From JAWWPG01 sp963820035 (lineage in GTDB: Bacteria; Actinomycetota; Actinomycetes; Propionibacteriales; Nocardioidaceae): a stretch of DNA of 64,000 nucleotides. The translations under genes and the position numbers were made by a program. The stretch's first letter is position 1. Each line of letters starts with the position of its first letter. The DNA is taken from assembly GCA_963820035.1 (NCBI GenBank), contig CAWFYK010000004.1, forward strand, positions 310,001 through 374,000, given 5' to 3'. Below, one piece after another: positions 17,914-26,541 of this stretch. Below the pieces are notes generated by a model, which was given only the letters and a program-made list of their open reading frames with translations, made no database searches and had not been told where the DNA came from.

Positions 17914-18855
17914 TCAGCCGAGCCCGGTGCGGAAGCCTTCCCGCCAGGTCGGGTAGGCGAGCTTCCACTCGAGATCGCGCTTGGCCTTCGCGTTCGAGGC
18001 GCCGCGGATCTGGGTCATCATCGAGACACCCATCTCGCCGATCATCGACTTGACGAGCCAGCTGGGCAGGTTTCGCGGGGGCTTCGCACCGATCGCCTCG
18101 GCCAGGAAGGGCAGCCACTCGGATACGGCGGCCGGCTCGTCGTCGACGATGTTGTAGATCCCCGGCGCCCCGTTGTCGAGCGCGCAGACGGTGGCCCGAG
18201 CGGCGTCCTCGACGTGCGAGAAGGACCAGATCCCGGAACCTCCGCCAACGACGGGAAGTTTGCGCCGTCGTACCAGTTCCATCATGGATCCCCCGGCCGC
18301 CATGTTGGTCCCGGGGCCGTAGAGGCTTCCGTAACGCAGCGCGATTCCCGCCAGGTCGGGTGCCGAGGTCACCGCCTGCTCTACGTGGCGGATGCCCTTC
18401 ATGGTCTGGCGGGACGCTTCGACGGGATGGGGGTCGAGCGGGTCGTCCTCGGACTTCACCGGCCCACCCGAACGCTCGTTGTTCCAGCCCGTGTAGCTCT
18501 GCGCGACGAAGCGCGTGGCGCCGGCCTTGCGCGCCGCGGCGAGCAGGTTGTCGGTGCCTGCCGTGCGCAGCCGGTTGGTCGTCGCGAACTCGACGTCGAA
18601 CTTCTTCAGGTTGCTCATGCTGCTGAGTGCGGTCAGCTGGTGGATCACGACGTCCGGTTTCGCGGCCACCACGGCCTTGAACACGGATTCGCGGTCCAAG
18701 CCGTTCATGATGACCGGCTCGGCTCCGGCGGCTTTCAGCGCGTCGACCTTGTCGGACGACCGGGTCGTCGCGACGACGTGGTGGCCCGCCTCGATCAGAC
18801 CGGGCAAGAGGTGTTGTCCCATGGCGCCGGATCCTCCGGCGACGAAAACTCTCAT
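17914..18855 (-). CDS. NAD(P)-dependent epimerase/dehydratase, ECF41-linked
   Basis: A 313-residue Rossmann-fold protein of the extended short-chain dehydrogenase group. The cofactor loop is VAGGSGAMGQHLLPGL at the N-terminus; the catalytic region has SYTGWNNER instead of the usual YxxxK, so the classical Tyr/Lys pair is not obvious and the activity could be altered. It is divergent from the ECF41 sigma gene and is preceded by an ECF41-type promoter 28 bp before the start codon. COE-type partners (carboxymuconolactone decarboxylase, oxidoreductase or epimerase) are the known neighbours and targets of ECF41 factors, so it is very likely the regulon member. Confidence 0.85.
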   Translation of the reverse strand: MRVFVAGGSGAMGQHLLPGLIEAGHHVVATTRSSDKVDALKAAGAEPVIMNGLDRESVFKAVVAAKPDVVIHQLTALSSMSNLKKFDVEFATTNRLRTAGTDNLLAAARKAGATRFVAQSYTGWNNERSGGPVKSEDDPLDPHPVEASRQTMKGIRHVEQAVTSAPDLAGIALRYGSLYGPGTNMAAGGSMMELVRRRKLPVVGGGSGIWSFSHVEDAARATVCALDNGAPGIYNIVDDEPAAVSEWLPFLAEAIGAKPPRNLPSWLVKSMIGEMGVSMMTQIRGASNAKAKRDLEWKLAYPTWREGFRTGLG

Positions 18856-18882
18856 GGTGGTTCTCCCTTCGTTTGCCCGTCC

Positions 18883-18909
18883 GACGAGGGACCCACCAGC
18901 GCTGTGACA
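18883..18909 (-). promoter_or_regulatory. ECF41-type promoter (TGTCACA-N16-CGTC)
   Basis: On the minus strand TGTCACA (18909-18903) is followed after exactly 16 bases by CGTC (18886-18883), the published ECF41 consensus with its published spacing. It points to the epimerase gene starting at 18855 and sits between that gene and the ECF41 sigma gene. Confidence 0.85.
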
Positions 18910-18962
18910 GGAATCGGAAAACGATCTCGCCGGGGTGACCCGCGCTGTGGTTGCATCGGAGC

Positions 18963-19889
18963 ATGACGGAGCTCGCGGAGCTGCACGACGACCTGCGACC
19001 GCTGATGTTCTCCATCGCCTACCGCATGCTCGGCAGCGTGGCGGAGGCCGAGGACGTCGTACAGGAGGCGTTTCTCCGCATCCACCGCAGCGAGCTCGAG
19101 GGCAACCAGATGATGTCCCCCGACGCGTTCGCGACGACCGTCACGACCCGGCTGGCGATCGACGCCCTCCGCTCGGCGAGGTTGCGACGCGAGCGGTACG
19201 TCGGGCCGTGGCTCCCGGAGCCGCTCCTCGAGGCAGCCGATGCCGACCCGGCCTGGCGCTTCGAGATGGACGAGACCGTCTCGGTGGCGTTCCTGATGAT
19301 GCTCGAGCGGCTCTCCCCCACCGAGCGTGCCGTCTTCCTGCTCCGGGAGGTCTTCGGCTATGGCTACGGCGAGATCGCCGCGGTGCTCGACCGGAGCGAA
19401 GCATCCTGCCGCCAGCTGCTCAGCCGGGCGCGGCAGCACATCGAGGGAGCCGGCAGGCGTTTTGAGCACGACACCGACCGTCGTTCCGAGCTCACCGAGT
19501 TGTTCTTCGCCGCCGTCCGCGAAGGCGACCTGGCCGGCCTCGAGCGCATGCTTGCCGATGACGTCGTGTTCTACGGCGACGGCGGCGGCCGCGTGCAGGC
19601 TCTCCACGAGCCCCTCACGGGACGCCTCCCGGTCGCCCGGTTCCTGGTCGGTATCTTCCGAAGGGGAGCCAAGGTCGGGGCGTACGCCGAGGTGGCGCGG
19701 GCCAATGGACAGCCGGCGCTTCGGCTGCTCACAGCCACCGGCGAGCTCGTCGGGGTGATGAGCCTCGCGTTCGAGCGCGGCCGGCTAGCCGCCGTACACA
19801 ACCAGATCAACCCGGACAAGCTCGACCACCTCGGGCCCATCGGAGACATCGACTCGGCCGCACTCCCGCAGAGGCAGGTCCGCGAATAA
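18963..19889 (+). CDS. sigJ: ECF41 sigma factor with fused SnoaL-like regulatory domain
   Basis: A 308-residue sigma factor: region 2 (LMFSIAYRMLGSVAEAEDVV), region 4 (LSPTERAVFLLREVFGYGYG, ASCRQLLSRARQHI) and a C-terminal SnoaL/NTF2-like domain from about residue 180. The ECF41 hallmarks WLPEP, DGGGR and NPDKL are all present; the fused domain replaces an anti-sigma factor and tunes activity from within. ATG 18963 is preferred to an in-frame TTG 12 bp upstream, although the ribosome binding site is weak for both. The sigma gene does not carry the ECF41 motif on its own strand. The signal is unknown. Confidence 0.92.
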   Translation: MTELAELHDDLRPLMFSIAYRMLGSVAEAEDVVQEAFLRIHRSELEGNQMMSPDAFATTVTTRLAIDALRSARLRRERYVGPWLPEPLLEAADADPAWRFEMDETVSVAFLMMLERLSPTERAVFLLREVFGYGYGEIAAVLDRSEASCRQLLSRARQHIEGAGRRFEHDTDRRSELTELFFAAVREGDLAGLERMLADDVVFYGDGGGRVQALHEPLTGRLPVARFLVGIFRRGAKVGAYAEVARANGQPALRLLTATGELVGVMSLAFERGRLAAVHNQINPDKLDHLGPIGDIDSAALPQRQVRE

Positions 19890-20057
19890 CCCGATCGGCC
19901 GTGAGACCCGAGGTGTCTATGCTGGCAGAAGTGACGAGGCGCTCGAGCAGGACGCAAGTCGGCAGACTCTCTGCCAGACCCTACGGTCGCAGGCTTGCTC
20001 CAGCGGGGCGTGCCAAGCCTTCCCGTCGGGGAGGGTCCGCGGACCGAGAGGACAATG

Positions 20058-21425
20058 ATGCAGTCTGACAAGCCACAGCACAGCGTGACGGCGGGTGCCG
20101 AGCTCACCGACGCCGACCTGGCTCGCTTCGCCAAGGAGTTCAGTGCGACTTCGCACCACAAGCTCATGCAGAACGCCGTGTCGAAGACCGCAGTCGACGA
20201 CGTCGCGCTCGACCGGGACGTCGTGACCTCGATCGACCACACCGTGTCCAACCTGCTGACCGACCGCAAGGTCACCAACCAGGAGAAGAGCGGGCGCTGC
20301 TGGCTCTTCGCCGGGCTCAACCTGCTGCGCACTGGTGCGGCAGAGAAGCTCGGCGTCAAGGACTTCGAGTTCTCGCAGAACTACGCCCTCTTCTGGGACA
20401 AGATGGAGAAGGCCAACTACTTCCTCGAGGCCGTCATCGAGACGGCCGACCGCGACGTCGACGACCGCACGGTGGCGCACCTGCTCTCCGAGCCGATCAG
20501 CGACGGTGGCCAGTGGAACATGTTCGTCGCCCTCGTCCGCAAGCACGGCCTGGTGCCCAAGTCTGCGATGCCGGAGACCAACTCGTCGTCCAACACCCGA
20601 GGACTCAACCAGGCGTTGACCGAGCTGCTGCGCAAGGGCACCCGAGACCTCCGCGCCCAGGCGGCAGCCGGCACGTCGGTCGAGCGGCTCCGCGAGGTGA
20701 AGAGCGACCTCCTCGAGGCCGCCCACCGCATCCTGGTCATCCACCTCGGAACGCCTCCGACGGAGGTCTTCTGGCAGTGGACAGACGAGGACAAGAACTT
20801 CCACCGCGACGGCACCCTGACGCCACTGGAGTTCGCCGAACGATACGTCACGATCCCGCTCGACGACTACGTCTGCCTCGTACACGACCCGCGGGAGAGC
20901 AGCGAGCCCGGCCGCACCTACACCGTGGAGTTCTTGGGCAACATCGTCGGCGCGCGACCGGTCACCTACCTCAACGTCAAGATCGACAAGCTCCGTGAGC
21001 TCGCGATGGAGACGATCGTCGGCGGTGAGCCGGTCTGGTTCGGATGCGACACCGGGAAGATGAGCAACACCAAGCTCGGCATGTGGGACGCGGCGCTCTA
21101 CGACTACAACGGCGTCTACGACACCGACCTGTCGATGGCGAAGGCCGACCGGCTGGTCTTCCACGACTCGCTGATGACCCACGCCATGCTGTTCGTCGGC
21201 GTCGACGTGGTCGACGGCTCGCCCCGCAAGTGGCGGGTAGAGAACAGCTGGGGCGACGAGTCCGCCGACAAGGGTCTCTGGACCATGAACGACAACTGGT
21301 TCGGCGAGCACGTCTTCGAGATCTCGGTACGACGGGACTCCCTCCCGGCCGAGCTCCAGCAGGCGCTTGACACGGATCCGATCGTGCTGCCCGCCTGGGA
21401 CCCGATGGGTGCCCTCGCCCGCTGA
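20058..21425 (+). CDS. C1-family aminopeptidase (PepC/bleomycin hydrolase)
   Basis: A 455-residue cytosolic cysteine peptidase of the bleomycin hydrolase/PepC family, which forms hexameric barrels and removes N-terminal residues from peptides. The triad is visible: Cys81 in KSGRCWLFAG, His375 in MTHAMLFVGV, Asn396 in VENSWGD. Length and order match the family. Start: AGAGGA at 20047-20052 suits the second of two adjacent ATGs (20058). There is no signal peptide. The stop is followed by the inverted 22-bp repeat array, which separates it from the convergent DsbA-like gene. Confidence 0.92.
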   Translation: MQSDKPQHSVTAGAELTDADLARFAKEFSATSHHKLMQNAVSKTAVDDVALDRDVVTSIDHTVSNLLTDRKVTNQEKSGRCWLFAGLNLLRTGAAEKLGVKDFEFSQNYALFWDKMEKANYFLEAVIETADRDVDDRTVAHLLSEPISDGGQWNMFVALVRKHGLVPKSAMPETNSSSNTRGLNQALTELLRKGTRDLRAQAAAGTSVERLREVKSDLLEAAHRILVIHLGTPPTEVFWQWTDEDKNFHRDGTLTPLEFAERYVTIPLDDYVCLVHDPRESSEPGRTYTVEFLGNIVGARPVTYLNVKIDKLRELAMETIVGGEPVWFGCDTGKMSNTKLGMWDAALYDYNGVYDTDLSMAKADRLVFHDSLMTHAMLFVGVDVVDGSPRKWRVENSWGDESADKGLWTMNDNWFGEHVFEISVRRDSLPAELQQALDTDPIVLPAWDPMGALAR

Positions 21426-21502
21426 CCCGCTGACCGCTCAGCCGCTGAGCCACTAAGACGCGGGGCGTCGATGTCTCCGGACTCGGCGCCCCGCCCTCTT
21501 CT

Positions 21503-21901
21503 CCGCCGAACCGTCATGTTCTTCCCGCCGAACCGTCATGTTCTTCCCGCCGAACCGTCACGTTCTTCCCGCCGAACCGTCACGTTCTTCCCGCCGAACC
21601 GTCACGTTCTTCCCGCCGAACCGTCATGTTCTCCCCGCCGAACCGTCACGTTATTCCTGCTGAACCGTCACGTTATTCCCAGTACGACGCCGGCCAGCGA
21701 GCGTCATACGGTCGGGATGGAAGAGCCTGACGGCTCGGCGGTAAGAACCTGACGGCTCGACCGCAACAACCTGACGGCTCGGCCGTAAGAACCTGACGGC
21801 TCGGCCGTAACAACCTGACGGCTCGGCCGTAACAACCTGACGGCTCGGCCGTAACAACCTGACGGCTCGACGGTAAGAACCTGACGGCTCGATGGGTTAG
21901 T
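21503..21901. repeat. Bipartite inverted array of 22-bp repeats, copy 1
   Basis: Eight contiguous 22-bp units (CCGCCGAACCGTCAYGTTCTTC, 21503-21678), a 47-bp centre (21679-21725), then eight contiguous 22-bp units in the opposite sense (CCTGACGGCTCGRCCGTAACAA type, 21726-21901). Reverse-complementing the right units aligns them with the left ones around GCCGA-R-CCGTCA-N-GTT-S-TT. There are no spacers between units, so it is not a CRISPR array, and 22 is not a multiple of three, so it is not coding. The last unit overlaps the stop codon of the convergent gene. Function unknown: a hairpin-forming terminator or a protein-binding array are options. Confidence 0.95.
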
Positions 21902-22682
21902 TGGTGTTGGTCTTGATCGCGTTGTCGAGCAGGGCCTTGAGGCTGTCGGGAGAGGCGAGGGTGTCGAGCGGGACATCCTGACCGTTGAGCTTCACGGTCG
22001 GCGTACCCGTCACCCCCGCCTTGGAGGCGGCCTCGGTGGCGCTCGCCACCCAGTCCTTGTAGGTGCGGTCGGTGATGCAGGTGGCGACGGCGGGCTGGGT
22101 GGCGCCGGCCTTGCTGGCATAGTCGACGAGCTGGGCGTCGGTGAGACCGGACGTGTTCTCCGCGGGCTGCACTTTGAACAGCAGGTCGTGGAAGAGCTTG
22201 AACGTCGTGGCGTCGGTGTAGTTCCGGACGCACGCCGCAGCGTTGAGGGAGCGACTGGAGTACTCCGTCCCCTGCGACATCCGGTCGAGGAACGCGATGG
22301 GCCGGAACTCGACCTTGAGCTTTCCGTCGGTGATGTACTTCTGGATGGTCGAGCCATCGGTCGTCTCGAACTGCTTGCAGACCGGGCATTGGAAGTCCTC
22401 GTAGACGACCATGGATGCCGGCGCGTTCGGCTTGCCGACGACGAAGCCGTAGTTGCCGGTCGACCCACCGACCCCCGCGGCAGCCACGGTCGGGGTCGAC
22501 TTGTTGTGCTGCACGAGGACGAACACGCCGACGATGACCACGATGACCGCGACGGCGATGGCGCTCACCATCAAGGAGCGTTGCCGCCGCTCGGCGACCT
22601 TCTGTGCCCGCTGCATCTCGGCGACCTTCTCGGCGGCCGCGCGCCGCCTCTCCTCGTCGCGACGCTTGTTGGACTTGGCCAT
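21897..22682 (-). CDS. Membrane-anchored DsbA-like thioredoxin-fold protein
   Basis: A 261-residue protein: a charged cytosolic N-terminus (KRRDEERRRAAAEKVAEMQR), one membrane helix (LMVSAIAVAVIVVIVGVFVL), then an extracytoplasmic DsbA-type domain with the redox motif CPVC in YEDFQCPVCKQFE and the cis-Pro loop GVTGTPTVKLNG. Such proteins oxidise or isomerise disulfides in exported proteins. ATG 22682 is preferred to GTG 22685; GAGGA lies upstream. It follows the MauE-like gene by 10 bp in one operon, and the MauE protein is the likely source of oxidising equivalents. The stop codon lies in the last unit of a repeat array. Confidence 0.9.
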   Translation of the reverse strand: MAKSNKRRDEERRRAAAEKVAEMQRAQKVAERRQRSLMVSAIAVAVIVVIVGVFVLVQHNKSTPTVAAAGVGGSTGNYGFVVGKPNAPASMVVYEDFQCPVCKQFETTDGSTIQKYITDGKLKVEFRPIAFLDRMSQGTEYSSRSLNAAACVRNYTDATTFKLFHDLLFKVQPAENTSGLTDAQLVDYASKAGATQPAVATCITDRTYKDWVASATEAASKAGVTGTPTVKLNGQDVPLDTLASPDSLKALLDNAIKTNTN

Positions 22683-22692
22683 CACGTGTTCC

Positions 22693-23217
22693 TCATTTCT
22701 CGACCTCGATCGGGGGGAGCAGCCAGTCGTCGAGTGCCAACCTGCTCCGTGGCCAGACGACCAGGAGGATGGACAGCACCATCAGCCCGACGTCGCGGGC
22801 GATCTCCCAGGGGTACTTCGCGGAGGCGTTCTGCACCAGTGACCCGGAGCCACCGAAACATCCACAATCGATCTGCAGGCCACGGGCCCAGGCGGACGCG
22901 ATCCCGATGATGAAGGCGAGCTGGAGGAGTGCCGACAAGCCGGCGGTGACCCGGATCGCCAACCCGACGATCAGCAGGGCGCCGATGACGATCTCGAAGA
23001 TCGGTAGCGCTGTCCCGACCGTGTGCACCATCGCCTCGGGCAGGATCTGGAAGTTGCGCACAGAGCGGATGCTGTCGCCGATGTCCTGCAGCTTGAGCAT
23101 CCCAGCGGTGATCCACACGACGCCGACGATCAACCGCGCCACGATGCTGAGCCACGGCCACCACGTGCGGACGAACACCGTCGGCCAGGATGGCGCGGTG
23201 GCTGCTGGTGCACTCAC
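22693..23217 (-). CDS. MauE/DoxX-family redox-associated membrane protein
   Basis: A 174-residue protein with four membrane helices (ARLIVGVVWITAGMLKL, TALPIFEIVIGALLIVGLAI, GLSALLQLAFIIGIASAWA, DVGLMVLSILLVVWP) and the periplasmic CGCFGG motif typical of MauE-like proteins, which is thought to pass electrons or disulfides to partner thioredoxin-fold proteins. It is first in a two-gene operon with the DsbA-like protein. Divergent from oligoribonuclease, with 116 bp between the starts. Confidence 0.88.
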   Translation of the reverse strand: MSAPAATAPSWPTVFVRTWWPWLSIVARLIVGVVWITAGMLKLQDIGDSIRSVRNFQILPEAMVHTVGTALPIFEIVIGALLIVGLAIRVTAGLSALLQLAFIIGIASAWARGLQIDCGCFGGSGSLVQNASAKYPWEIARDVGLMVLSILLVVWPRSRLALDDWLLPPIEVEK

Positions 23218-23333
23218 GTGGTACCTCTCGGCGGGCGGATTCGCTACCGATGGTAGCCAACGGAGGGGATGATGCCGGAGTTCCGGGTCGGCGTACCCGG
23301 CGTCGCGGACGCGGACGCCGTAGTCTGTCCCGG

Positions 23334-23960
23334 GTGAACGACAGGCTGGTGTGGATCGACTGCGAGATGACGGGGCTCAGCGTGGAGAGCGACGCTCTCA
23401 TCGAGGTCGCGGCGATGATCACCGACTTCGACCTCAACGTGCTGGCCGACGGGCTCGACATCGTGATCAAGCCCCCCTCCTCAGCCCTCGCCCAGATGAA
23501 CCCGGTCGTCACCGAGATGCACACCGCGTCGGGCTTGCTCGCCGAGCTCGACGGCGGGACCGACCTCGCCACCGCTGAGACGACGGTCCTCGACTACATC
23601 CGCGAGCACGTTCCCGAGGAGGGCAAGGCGCCGCTCGCCGGCAACACGGTCGGAACGGACCGGCTCTTCCTCAGCCGCGACATGCCGCGTCTCGAGTCCT
23701 ACCTGCACTACCGGATCGTCGATGTCTCGTCGATCAAGGAGCTCGCCCGACGCTGGTTCCCCCGGGCGTACTTCGCCAGCCCGCAAAAGCACGGCAACCA
23801 CCGCGCTCTCGCCGACATCCAGGAGAGCATCGAGGAGCTGCGCTACTACCGGGCGGCCATTTTCGTGCCCGCCCCAGGTCCTGACTCGCAGCAGGCGCGG
23901 CTGCTTGCCGACGAGCATGGTGGCTCTATCGGCTCGCCGGCCGGGACCGCCCAGGAGTGA
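23334..23960 (+). CDS. orn: Oligoribonuclease
   Basis: A 208-residue DEDDh exonuclease that degrades 2-5-mer RNA and linear dinucleotides such as pGpG. Motifs are VWIDCEMTGL (first D and E), AGNTVGTDRLFLSRDMP (second D) and HGNHRALADIQESI (H and third D). The GTG at 23334 (VNDRLVWIDC) gives the family N-terminus; the open frame continues upstream without meaning. The C-terminus is ~20 residues longer than usual, Gly/Ser/Ala-rich and probably disordered. It is followed by tRNA-His. Confidence 0.96.
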   Translation: MNDRLVWIDCEMTGLSVESDALIEVAAMITDFDLNVLADGLDIVIKPPSSALAQMNPVVTEMHTASGLLAELDGGTDLATAETTVLDYIREHVPEEGKAPLAGNTVGTDRLFLSRDMPRLESYLHYRIVDVSSIKELARRWFPRAYFASPQKHGNHRALADIQESIEELRYYRAAIFVPAPGPDSQQARLLADEHGGSIGSPAGTAQE

Positions 23961-24038
23961 TCCACCTGCGGCGCGACCCCAGCGCCGTAGCCGTTACACT
24001 TACCGGGCTGCTCGACGCCTTGACCGGTGTCGCGCCAT

Positions 24039-24112
24039 GGTGGGTGTAGCTCAGCTGGTAGAGCACCTGGTTGTGGTCCAGGTGGCCGCGGGTTCAAGTC
24101 CCGTCACTCACC
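24039..24112 (+). tRNA. tRNA-His (anticodon GTG)
   Basis: The cloverleaf has acceptor GTGGGTG/CACTCAC (24040-24046 with 24105-24111), anticodon stem CCTGG and loop TTGTGGT (anticodon GTG), and T arm GCGGG-TTCAAGT-CCCGT. The histidine-specific extra G(-1) at 24039 is encoded and can pair with C73 at 24112. The CCA end is not encoded. Confidence 0.95.
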
Positions 24113-24324
24113 CCAACTGCCCCGTTCGACCGGCCGGCCGGCACTCGCTGGCCGGCGCGTCGGCGGGCGCGGCGCCATCGTCGGCATCCATGGAGCGCGC
24201 GGCGATTGACAGCGTGTGCAACGCGAGGCTCCGCGAACCCGTTTCCGCCCCGGTTCGTTTCACTCTGCGGCCGCTGCGAGTGTCGGCATGCGTCGCAGGC
24301 CGCCGAGCCCTAGCCTGCTGTCGG

Positions 24325-24410
24325 GCGCCCCTTCCTGACCCCCGACGGAAGGGGCGCTCCCGTGCCGACGGAAGGGGCGCTCCCGTGCCGACGGAAGGGG
24401 CGCTCCTTTG
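24325..24410. terminator. Hairpin with its right arm triplicated
   Basis: GCGCCCCTTCC (24325-24335) pairs perfectly with GGAAGGGGCGC (24347-24357) across the loop TGACCCCCGAC. The right arm is part of a 23-bp unit present three times (24342-24364, 24365-24387, 24388-24410), so the left arm has three alternative partners. The last copy is followed by TCCTTTGT. It probably ends the tRNA-His transcript. A related hairpin with the same loop lies at 57297-57326. Confidence 0.6.
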
Positions 24411-24520
24411 TCGGGTCTCGGCCGGCGCCCGATCCGAGGTGCGAGCAGCCCCGGCCACTCGCCGCCAGTGAGGACGGCCGCGATGGCGCAGCGGCAGGTA
24501 CGGCGGGGCCGACACCCACA

Positions 24521-24560
24521 GGACGCCCCAGCCCGAGTCGTGGGTCGGGCCGAGGCGTCC
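24521..24560. terminator. Long imperfect hairpin
   Basis: Outer arms GGACGCC/GGCGTCC (24521-24527, 24554-24560) enclose inner arms GCCCGA/TCGGGC (24531-24536, 24545-24550). It is strongly structured and intergenic, without an obvious T-tract; a factor-independent terminator or RNA processing signal is possible. Confidence 0.35.
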
Positions 24561-24783
24561 TTGGGTACTCTGGCGCCCTGCCGGAGACCTCACCCATTGA
24601 CTCCGGACGACCGCCAGACCTTCACCAGCTCAGCCGGATGGACCGAACCGAGCCTTGCGGCACAACCCCGTGGGTAGGCGGCGCGGTGCGTGTGGTCGCA
24701 GAACCCAGGTTGCGCGGGGTGAAACATGTGGTGCCGCCTCGGCCGGCACTCTAGCGGTCAGCGCGGCCAGGCTCAAGACCCTC

Positions 24784-24807
24784 AAAAAATTGCGAACAGA
24801 TCCGCAA
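24784..24807 (-). terminator. Rho-independent terminator of the XRE regulator
   Basis: On the minus strand, TTGCG-N8-CGCAA is followed by six T residues, 15-38 bp after the stop of the regulator gene. The stem is short but the T-run and placement are right. Confidence 0.65.
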
Positions 24808-24821
24808 CTACCAACAAAATA

Positions 24822-26393
24822 TCAGTCAAGGACGGCGCCACCCTGGCGGAGCCACCACGCAGCGCCACCGCGTACGGCGGCCGAGTGTGAGGTGTCCGTG
24901 GCGAGCACGCCGAGGAACTTGTCACGGCGCATCCCGACGCCGTAGAGGATGGCCCGGTCGAGCATCTGCTCGCCGCCGAGCCGGTCGACGAGCACACCGA
25001 GGTCGGCACCGCTCGGAGGCAGATGCCCGAGTGCGAGCGCCATGTCGCGGAGCATCGGGTCCTCGGCGCGCGGGATCCATGACAGCAGCAGGCTCTCCTG
25101 CTCCGGCTCGACGAGGTAGCGCAGCAGATGCAGCAGGCGGAGCAGGATCTGCGGCTCCCATGCCTCGGTGTCGATCTGGTCGGCCAGCACGGCCGCAAGC
25201 TGCTTGCGGAACGGGCTTCCCAACAGCGCCAGGCTGGAGATATGGCGGTGCTCGCCTCGGGCGGAGAACAACGCCTCACGGATGATCCGCGGCGTCATCG
25301 GGTCCTCGTCATACAAGGTCGCGGAGGGAAGCTGGGCGCGCACCTGGTCGGCGACCGCCTGAGACACCCGTCGTGCGGTGTCCGGCCGGACCCATTCGCC
25401 GCAGGCGGCGACGGTGGCCAGATCCTGGTGGCCGCGAAGTCCGCGCGATGCCTCCATGAGGCGACCCTGTGCGGGCTCCGGCATCGCGACCATCACCTCT
25501 TCGAGACCGCCGATCTCACGCGGGCGCTGGCGCATGGCGCGCATCAGGGTGGCCTCGATGCGCTCGAGCTCCGACCTCGAGTACTGGCCCATGCTGACCT
25601 TGTAGGCGATCCCGGCGACCGAGGCGTCGAAGACGGACTCCGACTCGGTCTGGACGAACTTCTCGAGCAGCACTGCGGCCGCGTCCTGGGCGGGCGAGAT
25701 CTCCAGGACCCCGATCGGGTCGTTGACGACCTGGACCTCGGGGTCGCTGAGGTAGTCGCCGACGGCCCGGATCAGCCAGGTCTGGGCGATGCGGTGTTCG
25801 AGCAGCACCCGGATCGTCTCCAAGCGCTGGAGGTAGGCGAGGCCGACACTGCGCGCCATCTGGTCGACCAAGCGGTAGGTCAGCTCGCGCCATACGGTGC
25901 CGTGCAGGTAGAGAGTGTCGGGCGTCGACACGTAGTAGCCGAACTCGGTCCAGTCAGGACCGGTCGCCTTGTCCGACATCAAGACGTCGAGCAGGTAGTC
26001 GAGACGGAGGTGGAACGCGTCGGACTGCGGGTCGAGCACCGGCGCCCAGGCACGCTGGCCCTGCGGCGCATAGGCCCGGCGCAGCGCGTTGACGACGCTG
26101 CTCAGTTGGCCAGGACGCAGCTCGAGCACCCTCTCATAGGCGGTCAGCACCGAGAACCGCGGCTGCATCTTGCCGGACTCCCAGCGGCTGACGGCACTGC
26201 GGTCTGCCTGCAGCCCGATGTCGTTGAGAGCCGACATGAACGGCCCGCCGAGCGCCAGCTCCGAGTTACGGTGGTGCAGCCGGGACATCAGCAACAGCCA
26301 GCCCACCCGTGCGTCCACATCGACCGTCGCCGCACGTAGCGGCGTACGGTCCTCTGGGACCTGATATGGACGTCCCCTTCTACCCGCGGACAT
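24822..26393 (-). CDS. XRE-family regulator with large C-terminal domain
   Basis: A 523-residue protein. Residues ~30-100 form an XRE helix-turn-helix (VGWLLLMSRLHH, IGLQADRSAVSRWESGKMQP); the remaining ~400 residues are all-helical with Leu/Arg-rich repeats (LLRLLHLLRYLVEPEQESLL), resembling HEAT-like sensory domains of large actinobacterial regulators. The start at 26393 has AAGGAGG at ideal spacing; the longer frame is rejected. It follows the pirin gene by 145 bp, and that gap holds an 8-bp inverted repeat (26498-26505/26534-26541) that could be an operator. Targets are unknown. Confidence 0.82.
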   Translation of the reverse strand: MSAGRRGRPYQVPEDRTPLRAATVDVDARVGWLLLMSRLHHRNSELALGGPFMSALNDIGLQADRSAVSRWESGKMQPRFSVLTAYERVLELRPGQLSSVVNALRRAYAPQGQRAWAPVLDPQSDAFHLRLDYLLDVLMSDKATGPDWTEFGYYVSTPDTLYLHGTVWRELTYRLVDQMARSVGLAYLQRLETIRVLLEHRIAQTWLIRAVGDYLSDPEVQVVNDPIGVLEISPAQDAAAVLLEKFVQTESESVFDASVAGIAYKVSMGQYSRSELERIEATLMRAMRQRPREIGGLEEVMVAMPEPAQGRLMEASRGLRGHQDLATVAACGEWVRPDTARRVSQAVADQVRAQLPSATLYDEDPMTPRIIREALFSARGEHRHISSLALLGSPFRKQLAAVLADQIDTEAWEPQILLRLLHLLRYLVEPEQESLLLSWIPRAEDPMLRDMALALGHLPPSGADLGVLVDRLGGEQMLDRAILYGVGMRRDKFLGVLATDTSHSAAVRGGAAWWLRQGGAVLD

Positions 26394-26497
26394 TCGCACC
26401 CCTCCTTGCTGCTGTCCTCGCGGCACCGCTTGTGGAAAGCGGCGCAGTCGAGAGCAGTTCCCCGCGGCGCGTCTTGATGCACCGCCCTCTGCTCTAG

Positions 26498-26541
26498 TGA
26501 CAGTCTGCCTTACGGCTGCAACAAAAGGTAGGGGACTGTCA
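26498..26541. promoter_or_regulatory. Inverted repeat upstream of the XRE gene
   Basis: TGACAGTC (26498-26505) and GACTGTCA (26534-26541) are perfect 8-bp inverted copies 28 bp apart. The right copy includes the pirin stop codon and is followed by five T residues on the plus strand. It could be a dimer-of-dimers operator for the regulator or a weak terminator. Confidence 0.4.

Larger units (their letters stand above)
24113..24783. other. 670-bp non-coding stretch with hairpins
   Basis: The open frames here are low-complexity or antisense and lack ribosome binding sites. The stretch holds a conserved hairpin with tandem repeats (24325-24410), a second long hairpin (24521-24560), and a more AT-rich right end. 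I see no gene. Confidence 0.55.

Noticed and set aside
21471..21857. Open frames through the repeat array on both strands
   Set aside because: They are repetitive translations of 22-bp units in rotating frames, without ribosome binding sites.
21503..21901. CRISPR array
   Set aside because: The 22-bp units are contiguous without spacers, and half are in reverse orientation.
24340..24410. Short CRISPR-like array after tRNA-His
   Set aside because: The three 23-bp units are contiguous with no spacers and belong to a hairpin.
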